A stretch of DNA of 36,196 nt from JAKAIY01 sp036258195 (GCA_036258195.1 DATAED010000105.1:1-36196); one strand, 5' to 3'; counted from the first letter of the stretch, positions 22,558 through 30,242 are shown. The notes: a model not told the origin generated them from the sequence alone. Translations and numbers: made by a program.

Positions 22558-22800
22558 TTAGTAGCCGCGCGCCGCCATCTTCGCCTGGCGCTTGCGGGCC
22601 TTGCGCGCGCGGGCCTCGGCCTGGCGCTTGCGGCGCATGCTGGGCGGCTCGTAGCGCTGGCGACGACGCGCCTCAGAGAGGATACCGTCCTGTTGCACTT
22701 TGCGGGCGAATCGCTTCAATGCGACTTCAAATGAGTCGCCCTCTCGGATCACAATTTGACTCACGCTTGACTGGCGCGGTCGGGCAGGTCGTCTCGTCAA
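22558..22800 (-). CDS. rpsU: Small ribosomal subunit protein bS21
   Basis: An 80-residue basic protein with the bS21 pattern: VIREGDSFEVALKRFARKVQQDGILSEARRRQRYEPPSMRRKRQ followed by an Arg/Lys/Ala-rich tail (ARARKARKRQAKMAARGY). bS21 binds the 30S platform near the anti-Shine-Dalgarno end of 16S rRNA. The start is uncertain. TTG 22800 has GGGAGAG close upstream and adds a 12-residue basic leader; GTG 22764 gives the more typical N-terminus VSQIVIRE but has no Shine-Dalgarno site. It is divergent from a glycine-rich RRM gene 450 bases away, recalling the cyanobacterial rbp-rpsU cold-regulated clusters. Confidence 0.9.
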   Translation of the reverse strand: MTRRPARPRQSSVSQIVIREGDSFEVALKRFARKVQQDGILSEARRRQRYEPPSMRRKRQAEARARKARKRQAKMAARGY

Positions 22801-23044
22801 GACGCTCTCCCGTTCCCGCTTCTCCTTTCTTGCGCTGCCATGGTCAGAGCCGCGTGAAACGCGCGCCTGCGTTCATCGGGCGCTCGACTGTACAGCGATC
22901 TCTCTTAGCGTACCACATCTGCGCCCAGTTCTTACACTGACTTCGCCCAAACGGGCCGCGCCAACCTCTCGCCAACCTTCCGCCATCCGCGCGCCGGTCG
23001 GTAAAAGCACGCGCAAACACTGACGACGGCGTCACCACTGCATG

Positions 23045-23053
23045 TGATATAGT
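23045..23053 (+). promoter_or_regulatory. Extended -10 candidate upstream of the RRM gene
   Basis: TG-A-TATAGT is a good extended -10 with no -35 at the right distance. Transcription from ~23060 would give a ~190-base 5' leader, long enough for temperature-sensitive RNA structure as in cold-shock genes (inference). Confidence 0.4.
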
Positions 23054-23175
23054 GTGCTGGTAGTTGATCTCGTACGCACCTCTTGCATGGAGCCCTATGG
23101 AACCCATGGACATCAAGACGAGTTGATGGTGAGGTTCCCGCTGATTCCCCTGTGACGAGGCGAGTGGCGCACTGG

Positions 23176-23204
23176 TTGACTGGATACTGTTCGGAAGGTA
23201 TGAC
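23176..23204 (+). promoter_or_regulatory. Proximal promoter candidate for the RRM gene
   Basis: TTGACT (23176-23181), 17 bases, TATGAC (23199-23204). Start near 23211 would leave a leader of about 40 bases. Confidence 0.5.
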
Positions 23205-23250
23205 GCGCGACAAGTGAGACGCCCCATACCATGTGTTTGAAGGAGCCTTT

Positions 23251-23619
23251 GTGGGCACTCGCATTTACGTAGGCAATTTGCCCTACAACACAGACGACGC
23301 GCAGCTGCATCAGCTGTTCTCGGCGTACGGCAGCGTCGTGGACGCTCGTGTGATCACCGATCGCACCACTGGCCAGAGCAAGGGGTTCGGGTTCGTCGAG
23401 ATGTCAACCGAAGATGAGGCGCGCGCTGCCATTGCGGGCCTCAACGGGACGATGCTCGGCAACCGCCCGCTGCGCATTGACGAGGCCGCCGACCGCCCCG
23501 CTGGTGGCCGCTCTGGTGGTGGCTACGGCGGTGGCCGCTCCGGTGGATCGGGCGGCGGGTATGGCGGTGGGTACGGCGGCGGTCGCCGCGACGACTACTC
23601 ACGCGGTGGTCAGTGGTAG
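23251..23619 (+). CDS. Glycine-rich RRM RNA-binding protein
   Basis: A 122-residue protein with one RNA recognition motif (residues ~3-80): RNP2 RIYVGNLPY near the start and RNP1 SKGFGFVEM near residue 47-55, both with the RNA-stacking aromatics. The rest is a Gly/Arg/Tyr-rich tail (GGGYGGG, GGGRRDDY). This is the layout of cyanobacterial Rbp cold-inducible proteins and of plant glycine-rich RNA-binding proteins, which act as RNA chaperones. The GTG at 23251 is chosen for AAGGAG at 23240-23245; an in-frame GTG at 23233 would overlap that site. Long-leader promoter options and the adjacent bS21 gene suggest cold or growth-phase control. Confidence 0.92.
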   Translation: MGTRIYVGNLPYNTDDAQLHQLFSAYGSVVDARVITDRTTGQSKGFGFVEMSTEDEARAAIAGLNGTMLGNRPLRIDEAADRPAGGRSGGGYGGGRSGGSGGGYGGGYGGGRRDDYSRGGQW

Positions 23620-23685
23620 GAATCGGCTGAATTGAGCCGAGGTCAGGCGTCCCGCTCGCACCACGAGTGAGACGCGCCAGAAGAT

Positions 23686-23722
23686 GAAAGGTCGGGGTGT
23701 GCGGCGCGCATCCTGACCTTTC
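23686..23722 (+). terminator. Terminator-like stem-loop after the RRM gene
   Basis: GAAAGGTC (23686-23693) pairs with GACCTTTC (23715-23722); the interior pairs further in part. A pyrimidine-rich stretch TGCTCTCTTTC follows. It lies 66 bases past the RRM stop and before the zinc-finger gene. Confidence 0.5.
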
Positions 23723-23798
23723 TGCTCTCTTTCGGGGCCAACGAAGGCCTTGCGGCATCGCTCGTGCTGGCGCCCGACGGGTAAAGGAAGGGCTGCAT

Positions 23799-24059
23799 AT
23801 GGCGGCGCAACCGGATGGGGCGCTCTGTCATGTCAAAGACTGTGATCAGCCAGCGACGATGGTCTGCGAGGGCTGCGGGCGCCACTTCTGCCCTAACCAT
23901 GTCCGCACCCACACCATCCAGCGACGCGATGAGCCGACCCAGCCACGCTTCTCGCTCGGCGCTTCTCCGCGCCTGCCCACCCACACGGAGAGCTACACGC
24001 TCTGCGCCCGCTGCGGCGCGCGACCATTCCAGCGCTCCTGGATCGAGTCGTCCTATTAG
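23799..24059 (+). CDS. Small zinc-finger protein (B-box/AN1-like plus C-terminal CxxC)
   Basis: An 86-residue protein. Cysteines and histidines C10, C15, C23, C26, C31, H34 and H38 (CHVKDC, CEGCGRHFCPNHVRTH) have the cross-brace spacing seen in B-box- or AN1-type fingers, and a further C69/C72 pair (CARCG) lies near the end. The linker between them is polar and probably unstructured. The ATG at 23799 follows AAGGAAGG at a suitable distance; longer in-frame readings extend back into the terminator-like region. It is convergent with the next membrane-protein gene. Function unknown; a protein- or RNA-interaction role is possible. Confidence 0.72.
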   Translation: MAAQPDGALCHVKDCDQPATMVCEGCGRHFCPNHVRTHTIQRRDEPTQPRFSLGASPRLPTHTESYTLCARCGARPFQRSWIESSY

Positions 24060-24117
24060 GTGATCCACGACCAGCCACACGCCAGCGTTTCAGCGCGCTC
24101 ATGCCCCCTGCTGTGAG

Positions 24118-24519
24118 CTATTGCTGCGCGCTCCGATTGAAGATGCGCCGAATCAGCCACCCGAAGGCGCCCAGCCCGCCGAGCAGGAACGCCGCGCCCG
24201 CCACGCGCTCCGCCATCACCCCGAGCTGGAAGAGGTCGATGTTCCACACGGGCGCATAGACGGCAGTGTAGACCAGCGCCAGCACGAAGAATGGCAGCAC
24301 CGTCAGCACGACCGCCACCTCCACTCGCCGCGCGATCAGCCCGATGATGACGGGCAGCACCAGGATGGTGACCGAGGCGACATTCGGGTAGGCCGTGCCC
24401 AGCGGCAAAAAGACGATGTTGAGCACCGTGCTGACGACCGCGAACCCTTCGAGAATCACCAGCAGCCCCAGCGCCACCAGGCGGATCACGTCGTTGCGCC
24501 CCACAGCCGCGTTGACCAT
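24118..24519 (-). CDS. Four-helix membrane protein of unknown function
   Basis: A 133-residue protein with four hydrophobic helices: VIRLVALGLLVILEGFAVVSTVLNIVFL, ASVTILVLPVIIGLIA, VAVVLTVLPFFVLALVYTAVYA and AGAAFLLGGLGAFGWLI. There is a basic C-terminus (RRIFNRSAQQ). No family recognised. The ATG at 24519 has GGGAGG 5 bases upstream; a GTG at 24555 would add 12 acidic residues and cannot be excluded. It follows the SGNH hydrolase gene on the same strand by 75 bases and may be co-transcribed. Confidence 0.6.
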   Translation of the reverse strand: MVNAAVGRNDVIRLVALGLLVILEGFAVVSTVLNIVFLPLGTAYPNVASVTILVLPVIIGLIARRVEVAVVLTVLPFFVLALVYTAVYAPVWNIDLFQLGVMAERVAGAAFLLGGLGAFGWLIRRIFNRSAQQ

Positions 24520-24594
24520 CTCGGCCTCCCACTCTTCTTTCGCCGTATCGCTCACTCTCGATGTCGCGTGGTGATTCGTGACGCCGCGCCGCGC

Positions 24595-25614
24595 TCAGGT
24601 AGCGCGCCGCAGATCGCGCCACACCACCGGGGCGCGCGCATCCAGCGCGGAAGTCACCGCAGGGGTCACTCGCGTCAACGGGGCGCCGCCAAGCGAGGGG
24701 CCAGCGCCAGGCAGACCCAGCGCCGTCTCCACCGCGTGCGCGATGATCTGGTAGCCTTCGTTCGTCGGGTGGATGTTGCCCGGAAAGCGCGGACTGCAGT
24801 ACCAGGTGTATGTGCAGATGTTGCTGGCCATCCCGCTGTCGCCGCCAAACGCAGTGTAGATGTCCACCACGGGAATGCGGTACTGCGCAGCGTCGGCTTG
24901 CAGGTGATCGTTCACCTCATGGATGAAGGGCGCTGAGTTCGGGCAGACTTTGGCGAAGGGATTGTAGTAGTTCAGCAGGTGCAGATCGCCCGCCCGCGCG
25001 CCCTTCGCGCTGGTCAGCGCACTGGTCAGATCGGGCAGGATGATGTCGGTCAGGTTGGAATCCATGCGCGCGAGGTCAGCGTCGAAACTGGAGCCAACGG
25101 CGCACATCTTGTCGTCGAAGTCCACCAGCACGTCGTTGGCGCCAATCTCCAGCGTGATCGGGCTGACCCGCCCCTGATGCCGTGGATCGCGCAGGAACGC
25201 CAGCGCCGCCTGGAGCTGCGCGCCCGAATACGAGCCGTGGTGCGCAAACTGCCCGACGCAGCCACCGTTGATCATCGTCGCCGTCGTCTCACCTGCGCAG
25301 GCGAAATTGACGATTTCCGTGCTGATCGGCTGGCTGGTGGTGGTCGGGTTGGCCTTGCGCAGATCGTTGATGATGTCGTCGGCGAAACCTGCGCTGAAGT
25401 CGAGGTTCGGCTGATAGCCAAACGAGAGTGAATTGCCCAGCGCCATGTAATAGTGCGGGCTGAGCGCTTCGAGAGGATTATTTCGGCCCAGCGTCACGAC
25501 ATCCACCGCGATCAGCGCTATCAGCACCAGCGCCGAGAATATGCCTACGGTCAGCAGGTTCACGGGCCGCGAGCCGCCCGCGGAGGGCTTCGCGGCGTCC
25601 CGTTGGTCGCGCAT
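24595..25614 (-). CDS. Membrane-anchored SGNH/GDSL hydrolase
   Basis: A 339-residue hydrolase with an N-terminal signal anchor (residues ~20-42) placing the enzyme outside the membrane. SGNH blocks: block I MALGNSLS with catalytic S62 (GNSL instead of GDSL), block II with ACAGETT, block III GAND (G158, N160), and block V H282 in NIHPTNEGY. The aspartate three residues before the histidine (DxxH) is a glycine here, so the triad may be reduced to a Ser-His pair. Family members are esterases or lipases; substrate unknown. Seven or so cysteines in the secreted part may form disulfides. The ATG at 25614 has GGAGG 7 bases upstream. Confidence 0.8.
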   Translation of the reverse strand: MRDQRDAAKPSAGGSRPVNLLTVGIFSALVLIALIAVDVVTLGRNNPLEALSPHYYMALGNSLSFGYQPNLDFSAGFADDIINDLRKANPTTTSQPISTEIVNFACAGETTATMINGGCVGQFAHHGSYSGAQLQAALAFLRDPRHQGRVSPITLEIGANDVLVDFDDKMCAVGSSFDADLARMDSNLTDIILPDLTSALTSAKGARAGDLHLLNYYNPFAKVCPNSAPFIHEVNDHLQADAAQYRIPVVDIYTAFGGDSGMASNICTYTWYCSPRFPGNIHPTNEGYQIIAHAVETALGLPGAGPSLGGAPLTRVTPAVTSALDARAPVVWRDLRRAT

Positions 25615-25779
25615 GCTCCTGCCTCCAATCGTCGCTGATTTCCGGTGAGAGCGCGCGCCGAACCGACGCGCCTGTGCGCTGCTTCTTTGCCGCATTGTCG
25701 CTGCGATACGCCGTCACGTCAAGCGTCCGCTGCACAGCAGCCGGCAGGTGAATCTGTTCAGGCAGCGGCGCGACGCCAA

Positions 25780-25813
25780 AAGCCCCTCTCCCGCCGCAGC
25801 GGGGGAGGGGCTT
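25780..25813 (-). terminator. Terminator of the GerMN gene (hairpin repeat, copy 4)
   Basis: On the minus strand AAGCCCCTCCCCCGC, loop TGCG, GCGGGAGAGGGGCTT: a 15-bp stem with one G-T pair, ending in CTTTTGG, 12 bases past the stop. It carries the family head (CCCCACCCCA). The remaining gap to 25614 holds nothing gene-like. Confidence 0.8.
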
Positions 25814-25825
25814 GGGGTGGGGGCT

Positions 25826-26464
25826 TCACCCATTCAGGCAGGCGTTCATGCCGCTGAGGTCGTCGAAGCAGTGTCCGGTAGAGTTGAGGATGACCACACT
25901 GTGGATGTTCGAGAACTGCATCAGTGTCGCCTGCGCCGTCGCCGTCATGCGCGCGCCCGCCAGCTCACCGGCGATCTGCGTCGTGCGGCAGAATTGCAGC
26001 GTGGCCACGCCGGGCGCGGCGCTGGCGCCACGGTGATCCAGTGTGACGGTGAAGTCGGCGCCGCCACAATTCGACGCGCCAGTCAGGCTGTTGGCCCACG
26101 GCGTGTAGTAGCCTGCGTTCGCCTCGGCGCTGGTCGGCCCAGCCAGCAACTGCTTGATGGCATAAGTCGCCACCCCCAGTGTCGGCGAGACGCGGTTGAC
26201 CGAGAACACCCTGGCAGGATCATTGTCCGACATAGGATGCTGCGCGAAATAGACCTTGACCGCGTACCCGCTCGACCCCGTCGTGCCAGTCGGAGCCGCC
26301 GGACTGGTAGGGGTCGCGGTGGCGCTTGATGGCGCCGTCGCGGTGGGCGCGTTGACCACGCTGGGACCGCTGGCGCAGCCCACCAGCAGCGCCCCCAGCG
26401 CCAGCAACGACGCCAGTCCCGCGCCAACGCGCCACATTCTCCGATGATGACGTTGCATGCTCAT
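25826..26464 (-). CDS. GerMN-domain lipoprotein
   Basis: A 212-residue predicted lipoprotein: basic N-terminus, hydrophobic stretch and lipobox LLVGC with the lipidated cysteine at C30. A Ser/Thr/Pro/Ala-rich spacer (residues ~31-65) leads to a GerMN-like domain: YAVKVYFAQ, RVSPTLGVATYAIKQLLAGPTSAEANAGYYTPW, FTVTLDH and the last block with ATAQATLMQFSNIHSVVIL. GerMN domains occur in spore-germination GerM and in many surface lipoproteins of Gram-positives and Chloroflexota, and may bind envelope components. The ATG at 26464 has GGGGAGG 9 bases upstream. No sporulation genes accompany it here. Confidence 0.8.
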   Translation of the reverse strand: MSMQRHHRRMWRVGAGLASLLALGALLVGCASGPSVVNAPTATAPSSATATPTSPAAPTGTTGSSGYAVKVYFAQHPMSDNDPARVFSVNRVSPTLGVATYAIKQLLAGPTSAEANAGYYTPWANSLTGASNCGGADFTVTLDHRGASAAPGVATLQFCRTTQIAGELAGARMTATAQATLMQFSNIHSVVILNSTGHCFDDLSGMNACLNG

Positions 26465-26585
26465 GAGTCCGGGCCTCCCCTCGATCTGGCGTCGCCGCGT
26501 CGCGCGCAATAAAGTGAAGATGGTGGCGCGACTGGCGACGGACGCCTCTCTGTAGCATGTAACACACGCCGCGCGCAGACGCTGA

Positions 26586-26620
26586 GAGCCATTTCACACA
26601 GTTCGTCGGTGAAATGGCTC
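26586..26620. repeat. Perfect 12-bp inverted repeat (GAGCCATTTCAC)
   Basis: GAGCCATTTCAC (26586-26597), 11 bases, GTGAAATGGCTC (26609-26620). It lies 34 bases past the universal-stress gene's stop, so it may end that operon, although no T-run follows; it could also be an operator for the GerMN gene downstream. Confidence 0.65.
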
Positions 26621-26653
26621 AATTTGCGGGGCGGCTACGCATCAGACGCGACG

Positions 26654-27535
26654 TCAGGCAGAGCGCGGGTGCGCCAGCAGCAGCGGCCTGATGGTCGTCT
26701 GCGTCACGTCGCTGGCTACGCTGCCAAACGCCCAGCGCGCGGCGCCGCCCTTGCCGTGGGTCGCCATGATGATCAGGTCGTGATGCGCCGATTCTTCCAC
26801 GATCTGCTGTGCGGGCGAGCCCCAGAGCAGCAGCGTCTCGACCTGACCGCGCAGCCCCGCGAATGTGGCCTCGATGCGCTCGCGCGTCGCCTCCAGCGCG
26901 CGGCCAGCCTCGCGCGAGGCGCCACTGCGCTCCTCCACATCGATCACGCGCGTCAGCGTGACATGCTTCACCAGCCGTCCAGCCAGCCGCTCCAGCTCGG
27001 TCAACGCAAGCTCACTCAGCGCCGAGCCATCCAGCGGGATCAGCGCTCGCTCCAGCGGTGGACGCTCTGGTAGGCGGCCTTGCGCTCGCAGCAGCAGCGT
27101 CGGGCAGCGCCCCTGCCGCACGAGCTGGTCGGAGACGCTGCCCAGCGTGAGGCGCGCGAACCCGCCGCGCCCATGGGAGGTCATCACCAACAGCCCCACT
27201 TGCTCGCGCTGCTGGATGTCAAGGAGGGCGGCGGGCGATATGGCTTCCTCCACCAGTGTGCGCGCCGTCACGCCGTGCGCCTTCAGCCACTCGGCCATGT
27301 GCTGCGTCTGCGCCTTCGCATCGTCGGTGGCCATCTGCATCAGCGCGGCGTATTCTCCCGGCGCGATCAGAAAGCCAGAGCCAACGGAACTCCAGTTCGT
27401 GCGCTCGACGATGCGCGCCACCAGCGCGGGCGCTCCCAGTGCCGTGGCGATGGCGACCACATAGGGAGCCGCAAACTCCGACATGTCCGAGCCATCCAGC
27501 GGTAGCAGGATGGGATCAGCGGCGGATGGATTCAT
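26654..27535 (-). CDS. Tandem-domain universal stress protein
   Basis: A 293-residue protein with two UspA domains. Domain 1 (~residues 7-150) starts ILLPLDGSDMSEFAAPYV and ends with the ATP-loop MTSHGRGGFARLTLGSVSDQLV. Domain 2 (~160-290) starts ALIPLDGSALSELAL and ends with MATHGKGGAARWAFGSVASDVT. Both loops keep the G-x2-G-x(n)-G-S pattern linked to ATP binding. Such proteins support survival during starvation, oxidative stress and hypoxia. The ATG at 27535 has AAGGAG 9 bases upstream, and it overlaps the end of the preceding Usp gene by 20 bases, so the pair is co-translated. Confidence 0.92.
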   Translation of the reverse strand: MNPSAADPILLPLDGSDMSEFAAPYVVAIATALGAPALVARIVERTNWSSVGSGFLIAPGEYAALMQMATDDAKAQTQHMAEWLKAHGVTARTLVEEAISPAALLDIQQREQVGLLVMTSHGRGGFARLTLGSVSDQLVRQGRCPTLLLRAQGRLPERPPLERALIPLDGSALSELALTELERLAGRLVKHVTLTRVIDVEERSGASREAGRALEATRERIEATFAGLRGQVETLLLWGSPAQQIVEESAHHDLIIMATHGKGGAARWAFGSVASDVTQTTIRPLLLAHPRSA

Positions 27536-28490
27536 GGGGCGCGCTCCTTTTCTTCCTCTCCTCGATGCCCTCAGTGGCGCCAGCCTCAGCGGCGTCATCC
27601 TCGGCGGCGTCATCCTCAGCGTCGTCAGCGGCGGCTGGCGTGTTGAGCGCCGCAACTGGAACGATCAGCGTTGGAATCGACGCCTTGCGCAGGAGTTCAC
27701 GAGAGATGGGGCTGGCGCGTCGGGGCGACCCCATCTGCCGTCCATACTGCATCAGCGCCAACGCGCCGGCCCGCCGTCCCTCGATGGTCCACAGCGTCTC
27801 GTCGACAGGCGCGCCGCTGACGACGTGCGCCTCCACCCGCAGGTCGCGCGCATAGCGCTCACGCACGCGGCGGCGGGCGGCCTCGATGTAGGCCCACGCT
27901 TGCGCCAGCTCCGCCTGCGAAGAGAGCAGCGAGGCCACCCGCAGCAGCAGCAGCGGACGGTCGAGCAGCCGCGCCAGGTCCACCGCGAAGGGCAGCGCCT
28001 GCTCCGCCAGATCCGAACCATCCAGCGGCGCCACGATGGGCGCATCCTCCGCGCCAAACACCGCGTCGCCGACCTGCCCGGCCTGGGCCGCTGCCGACTC
28101 GGCCTCCGCAGCGGGAATCACCAGCACGGGCGCGGGCGCGTGGACGGCGAGCCGCTGCGACATGCGCTGGCTCATCAGCGGCCATGCCGACGCGCCACGC
28201 GCCCCGACGATGATGAGGGTCGCGCGCTGCCGTCTGGCCGTCTCGATGATCTGCTGCTCTGGCGCGCCCGTGTGGATGAGGTAGTGCGCCGCGATGCCAG
28301 CCTCGCGGAGCGCGCGCGTCTCCTCCGCCAGCGCCATGTCGTTCGCGTTGACCTGATCGCGCTGAGCATCGGGCCGCACGCGCAGCAGCGTCAGCGTCGC
28401 GCCGGAGCGTTGCGCCAGCGCGCGTGCGGCCTGCGAAACGAGCGTCGACCGCGCCGAATCATCTACGGCGGCGAGGATTCGCTCGAACAT
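27516..28490 (-). CDS. Tandem-domain universal stress protein, non-canonical loops
   Basis: A 324-residue Usp protein. Domain 1 begins MFERILAAVDDSARS and domain 2 begins PIVAPLDGSDLAEQAL, both typical first strands. The nucleotide-loop regions differ: VGARGASAWPLMSQRMSQRLA in domain 1 and MQYGRQMGSPRRASPISREL in domain 2 lack the G-x2-G-x9-G(S/T) pattern, so ATP binding is doubtful. A ~35-residue acidic then basic tail (DDAEDDAAEDDAAEAG, ERKKR) follows. The ATG at 28490 has GGGAGG upstream. It sits between a small membrane-protein gene (32 bases upstream) and the canonical Usp gene. Confidence 0.88.
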   Translation of the reverse strand: MFERILAAVDDSARSTLVSQAARALAQRSGATLTLLRVRPDAQRDQVNANDMALAEETRALREAGIAAHYLIHTGAPEQQIIETARRQRATLIIVGARGASAWPLMSQRMSQRLAVHAPAPVLVIPAAEAESAAAQAGQVGDAVFGAEDAPIVAPLDGSDLAEQALPFAVDLARLLDRPLLLLRVASLLSSQAELAQAWAYIEAARRRVRERYARDLRVEAHVVSGAPVDETLWTIEGRRAGALALMQYGRQMGSPRRASPISRELLRKASIPTLIVPVAALNTPAAADDAEDDAAEDDAAEAGATEGIEERKKRSAPHESIRR

Positions 28491-28522
28491 GGTCGCCTCC
28501 CATCCGCAGAGGGCGTCGCTGG

Positions 28523-28804
28523 CTAGCTCTTCGGCGCCTTCGACGACTTCCACGACTTCGACAGCGCGACCGCCGCGCCGCCAACGACGACTGCGACGAG
28601 CAGCGAGACGGCAACAAGCCCAGCCGCCTTCCGCACGCTTTGCGCGGCCTGCTCGACCAGCGCTTCCGATTCATCGCCTTGCAACGCGGTCATGCTGGCG
28701 TCGCTCGCCTGCTCAGAGGCGGCATCGGTCGCAACCGCATCGCGGCCTCGCCCGCGTCCCAGGCGCGTGAGGCGAGGGGCGAGGGGTACGGTGATGGTAG
28801 ACAT
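28523..28804 (-). CDS. Small single-span membrane protein
   Basis: A 93-residue protein: a polar N-terminal ~55 residues (Arg-rich then Asp/Glu/Ala-rich), one hydrophobic helix AGLVAVSLLVAVVVGGAAVAL and a short basic C-terminus (SKSWKSSKAPKS). No family recognised. The ATG at 28804 has a very strong AAGGAGGGAG site. It is the first gene of the Usp operon and could anchor or sense for the stress proteins (speculative). In the ~290 bases upstream to 29092 a TATGCT box (29031-29036, minus strand) is the only promoter-like element seen. Confidence 0.65.
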   Translation of the reverse strand: MSTITVPLAPRLTRLGRGRGRDAVATDAASEQASDASMTALQGDESEALVEQAAQSVRKAAGLVAVSLLVAVVVGGAAVALSKSWKSSKAPKS

Positions 28805-28998
28805 GGCGCAACTCCCTCCTTCAGCCGGTGGCGCGAGCCTCCGACGGTCGCGCCTGCGCCCAGCCGGTCTGAAGCGCGAACGCTCGATGGGTAGTCAATT
28901 CTTCGCTCTCAAGCGACGCTCTCTGGAGCATCCGCCGCCAATCTGAGGTTGGAACGGATGCGAGCCAGCTCAACACCATTGTGCTCTACCCAGACGTC

Positions 28999-29019
28999 GC
29001 GCCCCAGACCTTGGGGCGC
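28999..29019. terminator. Hairpin GCGCCCCA-GACCT-TGGGGCGC
   Basis: Perfect 8-bp stem with a 5-base loop in the gap between the iron-exporter and Usp operons, 74 bases after the MbfA-type gene's stop. No T-run, so termination is uncertain. Confidence 0.45.
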
Positions 29020-29092
29020 CTGACACCCTGAGCATAGGCCCAGCGCCTCACAGCAAACTCACGACGGCGAGCGGCGGCGTCTCGAAGGGCTC

Positions 29093-30229
29093 TCAGCCCA
29101 GCGCGCCACCCACCAGGCGTCCCAGCCCAAAGGTGATCACGGCGGCGGCTACGCCCATGATGACCTGTCGCCCGCCCGCCTTCCAGAGGGGCGAGCCAGT
29201 CGTCAGAGTGATGCCCGCGCCGATCATGAACAGGCCGATGATGCTCAGCCCGATGCTGACGCCCACAGCCACCAGCCCCGCAAGGAAGGCGAACGGAATC
29301 ACCGGGATGATCGCGCCAACGGCGAACAGAAAGAAGGACGCGATGGCGGCCTGCCACGCCGAGCCACCCAGCTCCTGCGGATCGATGCCCAGCTCCTCGC
29401 GCGCGAGCGTATCCAGCGCGCCGGTGGGATCGGCGATGATGCGCCGCGCCAGATCATCAGCGGCGGCAGGCTCCAGCCCCTTGGCCTGGTAGATGAGCGA
29501 AAGCTCCTCCTGCTCCTCCTCGGGTCGCTGCTCCAGCTCCACGCGCTCGACCTCGATCTGGCTGCCGTAGAGCTCACGGGCGCTCTGCACCGAGAGCCAC
29601 TCGCCAATCGCCATCGAGAGCGCGCCCGCCAGCAAGCCCGCCAGCCCCGTCAGCAAGATCTGATGCGGCTGTAGCGACGCCCCCGCGACGCCCATCACCA
29701 GGCTCAGATTGGAGGTCAGCCCATCGCTGGAGCCAAGCACCGCCGCCCGCAGCGCGTTGCCACCCGATGTGCCGCGATGCCGCCCTTCGAGTTGGGCCAG
29801 CACAGAGCCAGCCATGCCGCCTTTGGTCGTGCTGAGCAGGTAGCCAAAGACACGCTCATGCGAGCGCTCGTCGGCAGGCATGCCAGCGGCGCGCGCCTCC
29901 GGCTGCGCATCGTAGGCGCGACTGGCCCCACGCTCAGATGATGCGATCATCGGAAGCACAGTTCCAGGGCCAAAGCGCCTGGCCAGCCACAGCAGCACAC
30001 GCACGCGCGCGCTGGGAACATCAGGCGGCGTTGGCTGCTTGGCGTCGCGCAGCAGATCGGCCCAGGAGCCTGCGTGGCGCGCCTCCACCTCTGACATGCG
30101 ACGATAGATATCCGCCAGGCGCGCATCTGGCTCGATCGCGGCCAGGCCACGATAGAGCGTCGATGACTCGCGCTCTTCGCGCAGGTTCTGCCGATAGCGC
30201 TTGATATCATCAGCGGATGGCGCCGTCAT
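29093..30229 (-). CDS. MbfA-type ferritin-like / VIT1 iron exporter
   Basis: A 378-residue fusion. Residues ~8-150 are a ferritin-like (erythrin) domain with iron-ligand candidates E18-E21 (REERESSTLY), E49 and H52 (EARH) and E121/H124 (ERSHERV). Residues ~155-378 are a VIT1/CCC1 domain: ALRAAVLGSSDGLTSNLSLVMGVAGA, ALSMAIGEWLS, the Glu-rich cytoplasmic metal-binding helices (EVERVELEQRPEEEQEEL) and three late helices. This architecture is that of MbfA, which exports iron from the cytoplasm and protects against peroxide in alphaproteobacteria. The ATG at 30229 has AGGAGAGAG upstream, 13 bases after the P-type ATPase stop, so the two are co-transcribed. Confidence 0.9.
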   Translation of the reverse strand: MTAPSADDIKRYRQNLREERESSTLYRGLAAIEPDARLADIYRRMSEVEARHAGSWADLLRDAKQPTPPDVPSARVRVLLWLARRFGPGTVLPMIASSERGASRAYDAQPEARAAGMPADERSHERVFGYLLSTTKGGMAGSVLAQLEGRHRGTSGGNALRAAVLGSSDGLTSNLSLVMGVAGASLQPHQILLTGLAGLLAGALSMAIGEWLSVQSARELYGSQIEVERVELEQRPEEEQEELSLIYQAKGLEPAAADDLARRIIADPTGALDTLAREELGIDPQELGGSAWQAAIASFFLFAVGAIIPVIPFAFLAGLVAVGVSIGLSIIGLFMIGAGITLTTGSPLWKAGGRQVIMGVAAAVITFGLGRLVGGALG

Positions 30230-30242
30230 GCGACTCTCTCCT

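Larger units (their letters stand above)
22801..23250. other. 450-bp divergent region between bS21 and RRM genes
   Basis: No credible gene. For the RRM gene there are two promoter candidates (near 23045 and 23176). On the bS21 side, TG-G-TACGCT on the minus strand near 22909-22917 is a weak extended -10 without a clear -35. Several overlapping short open frames here lack ribosome-binding sites and family resemblance. Confidence 0.45.

Noticed and set aside
22844..23310. Overlapping minus-strand frames between bS21 and the RRM gene
   Set aside because: No ribosome-binding sites, no recognisable domains, and they overlap likely promoters; treated as non-coding.
9722..25813. GC hairpin copies considered as a CRISPR array
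   Set aside because: Copies are many kilobases apart, each next to a different gene, with no spacers and no cas genes.
25826..26464. GerMN lipoprotein as evidence of a sporulation locus
   Set aside because: GerMN domains are widespread in lipoproteins of non-sporulation context, and no sporulation genes are nearby.
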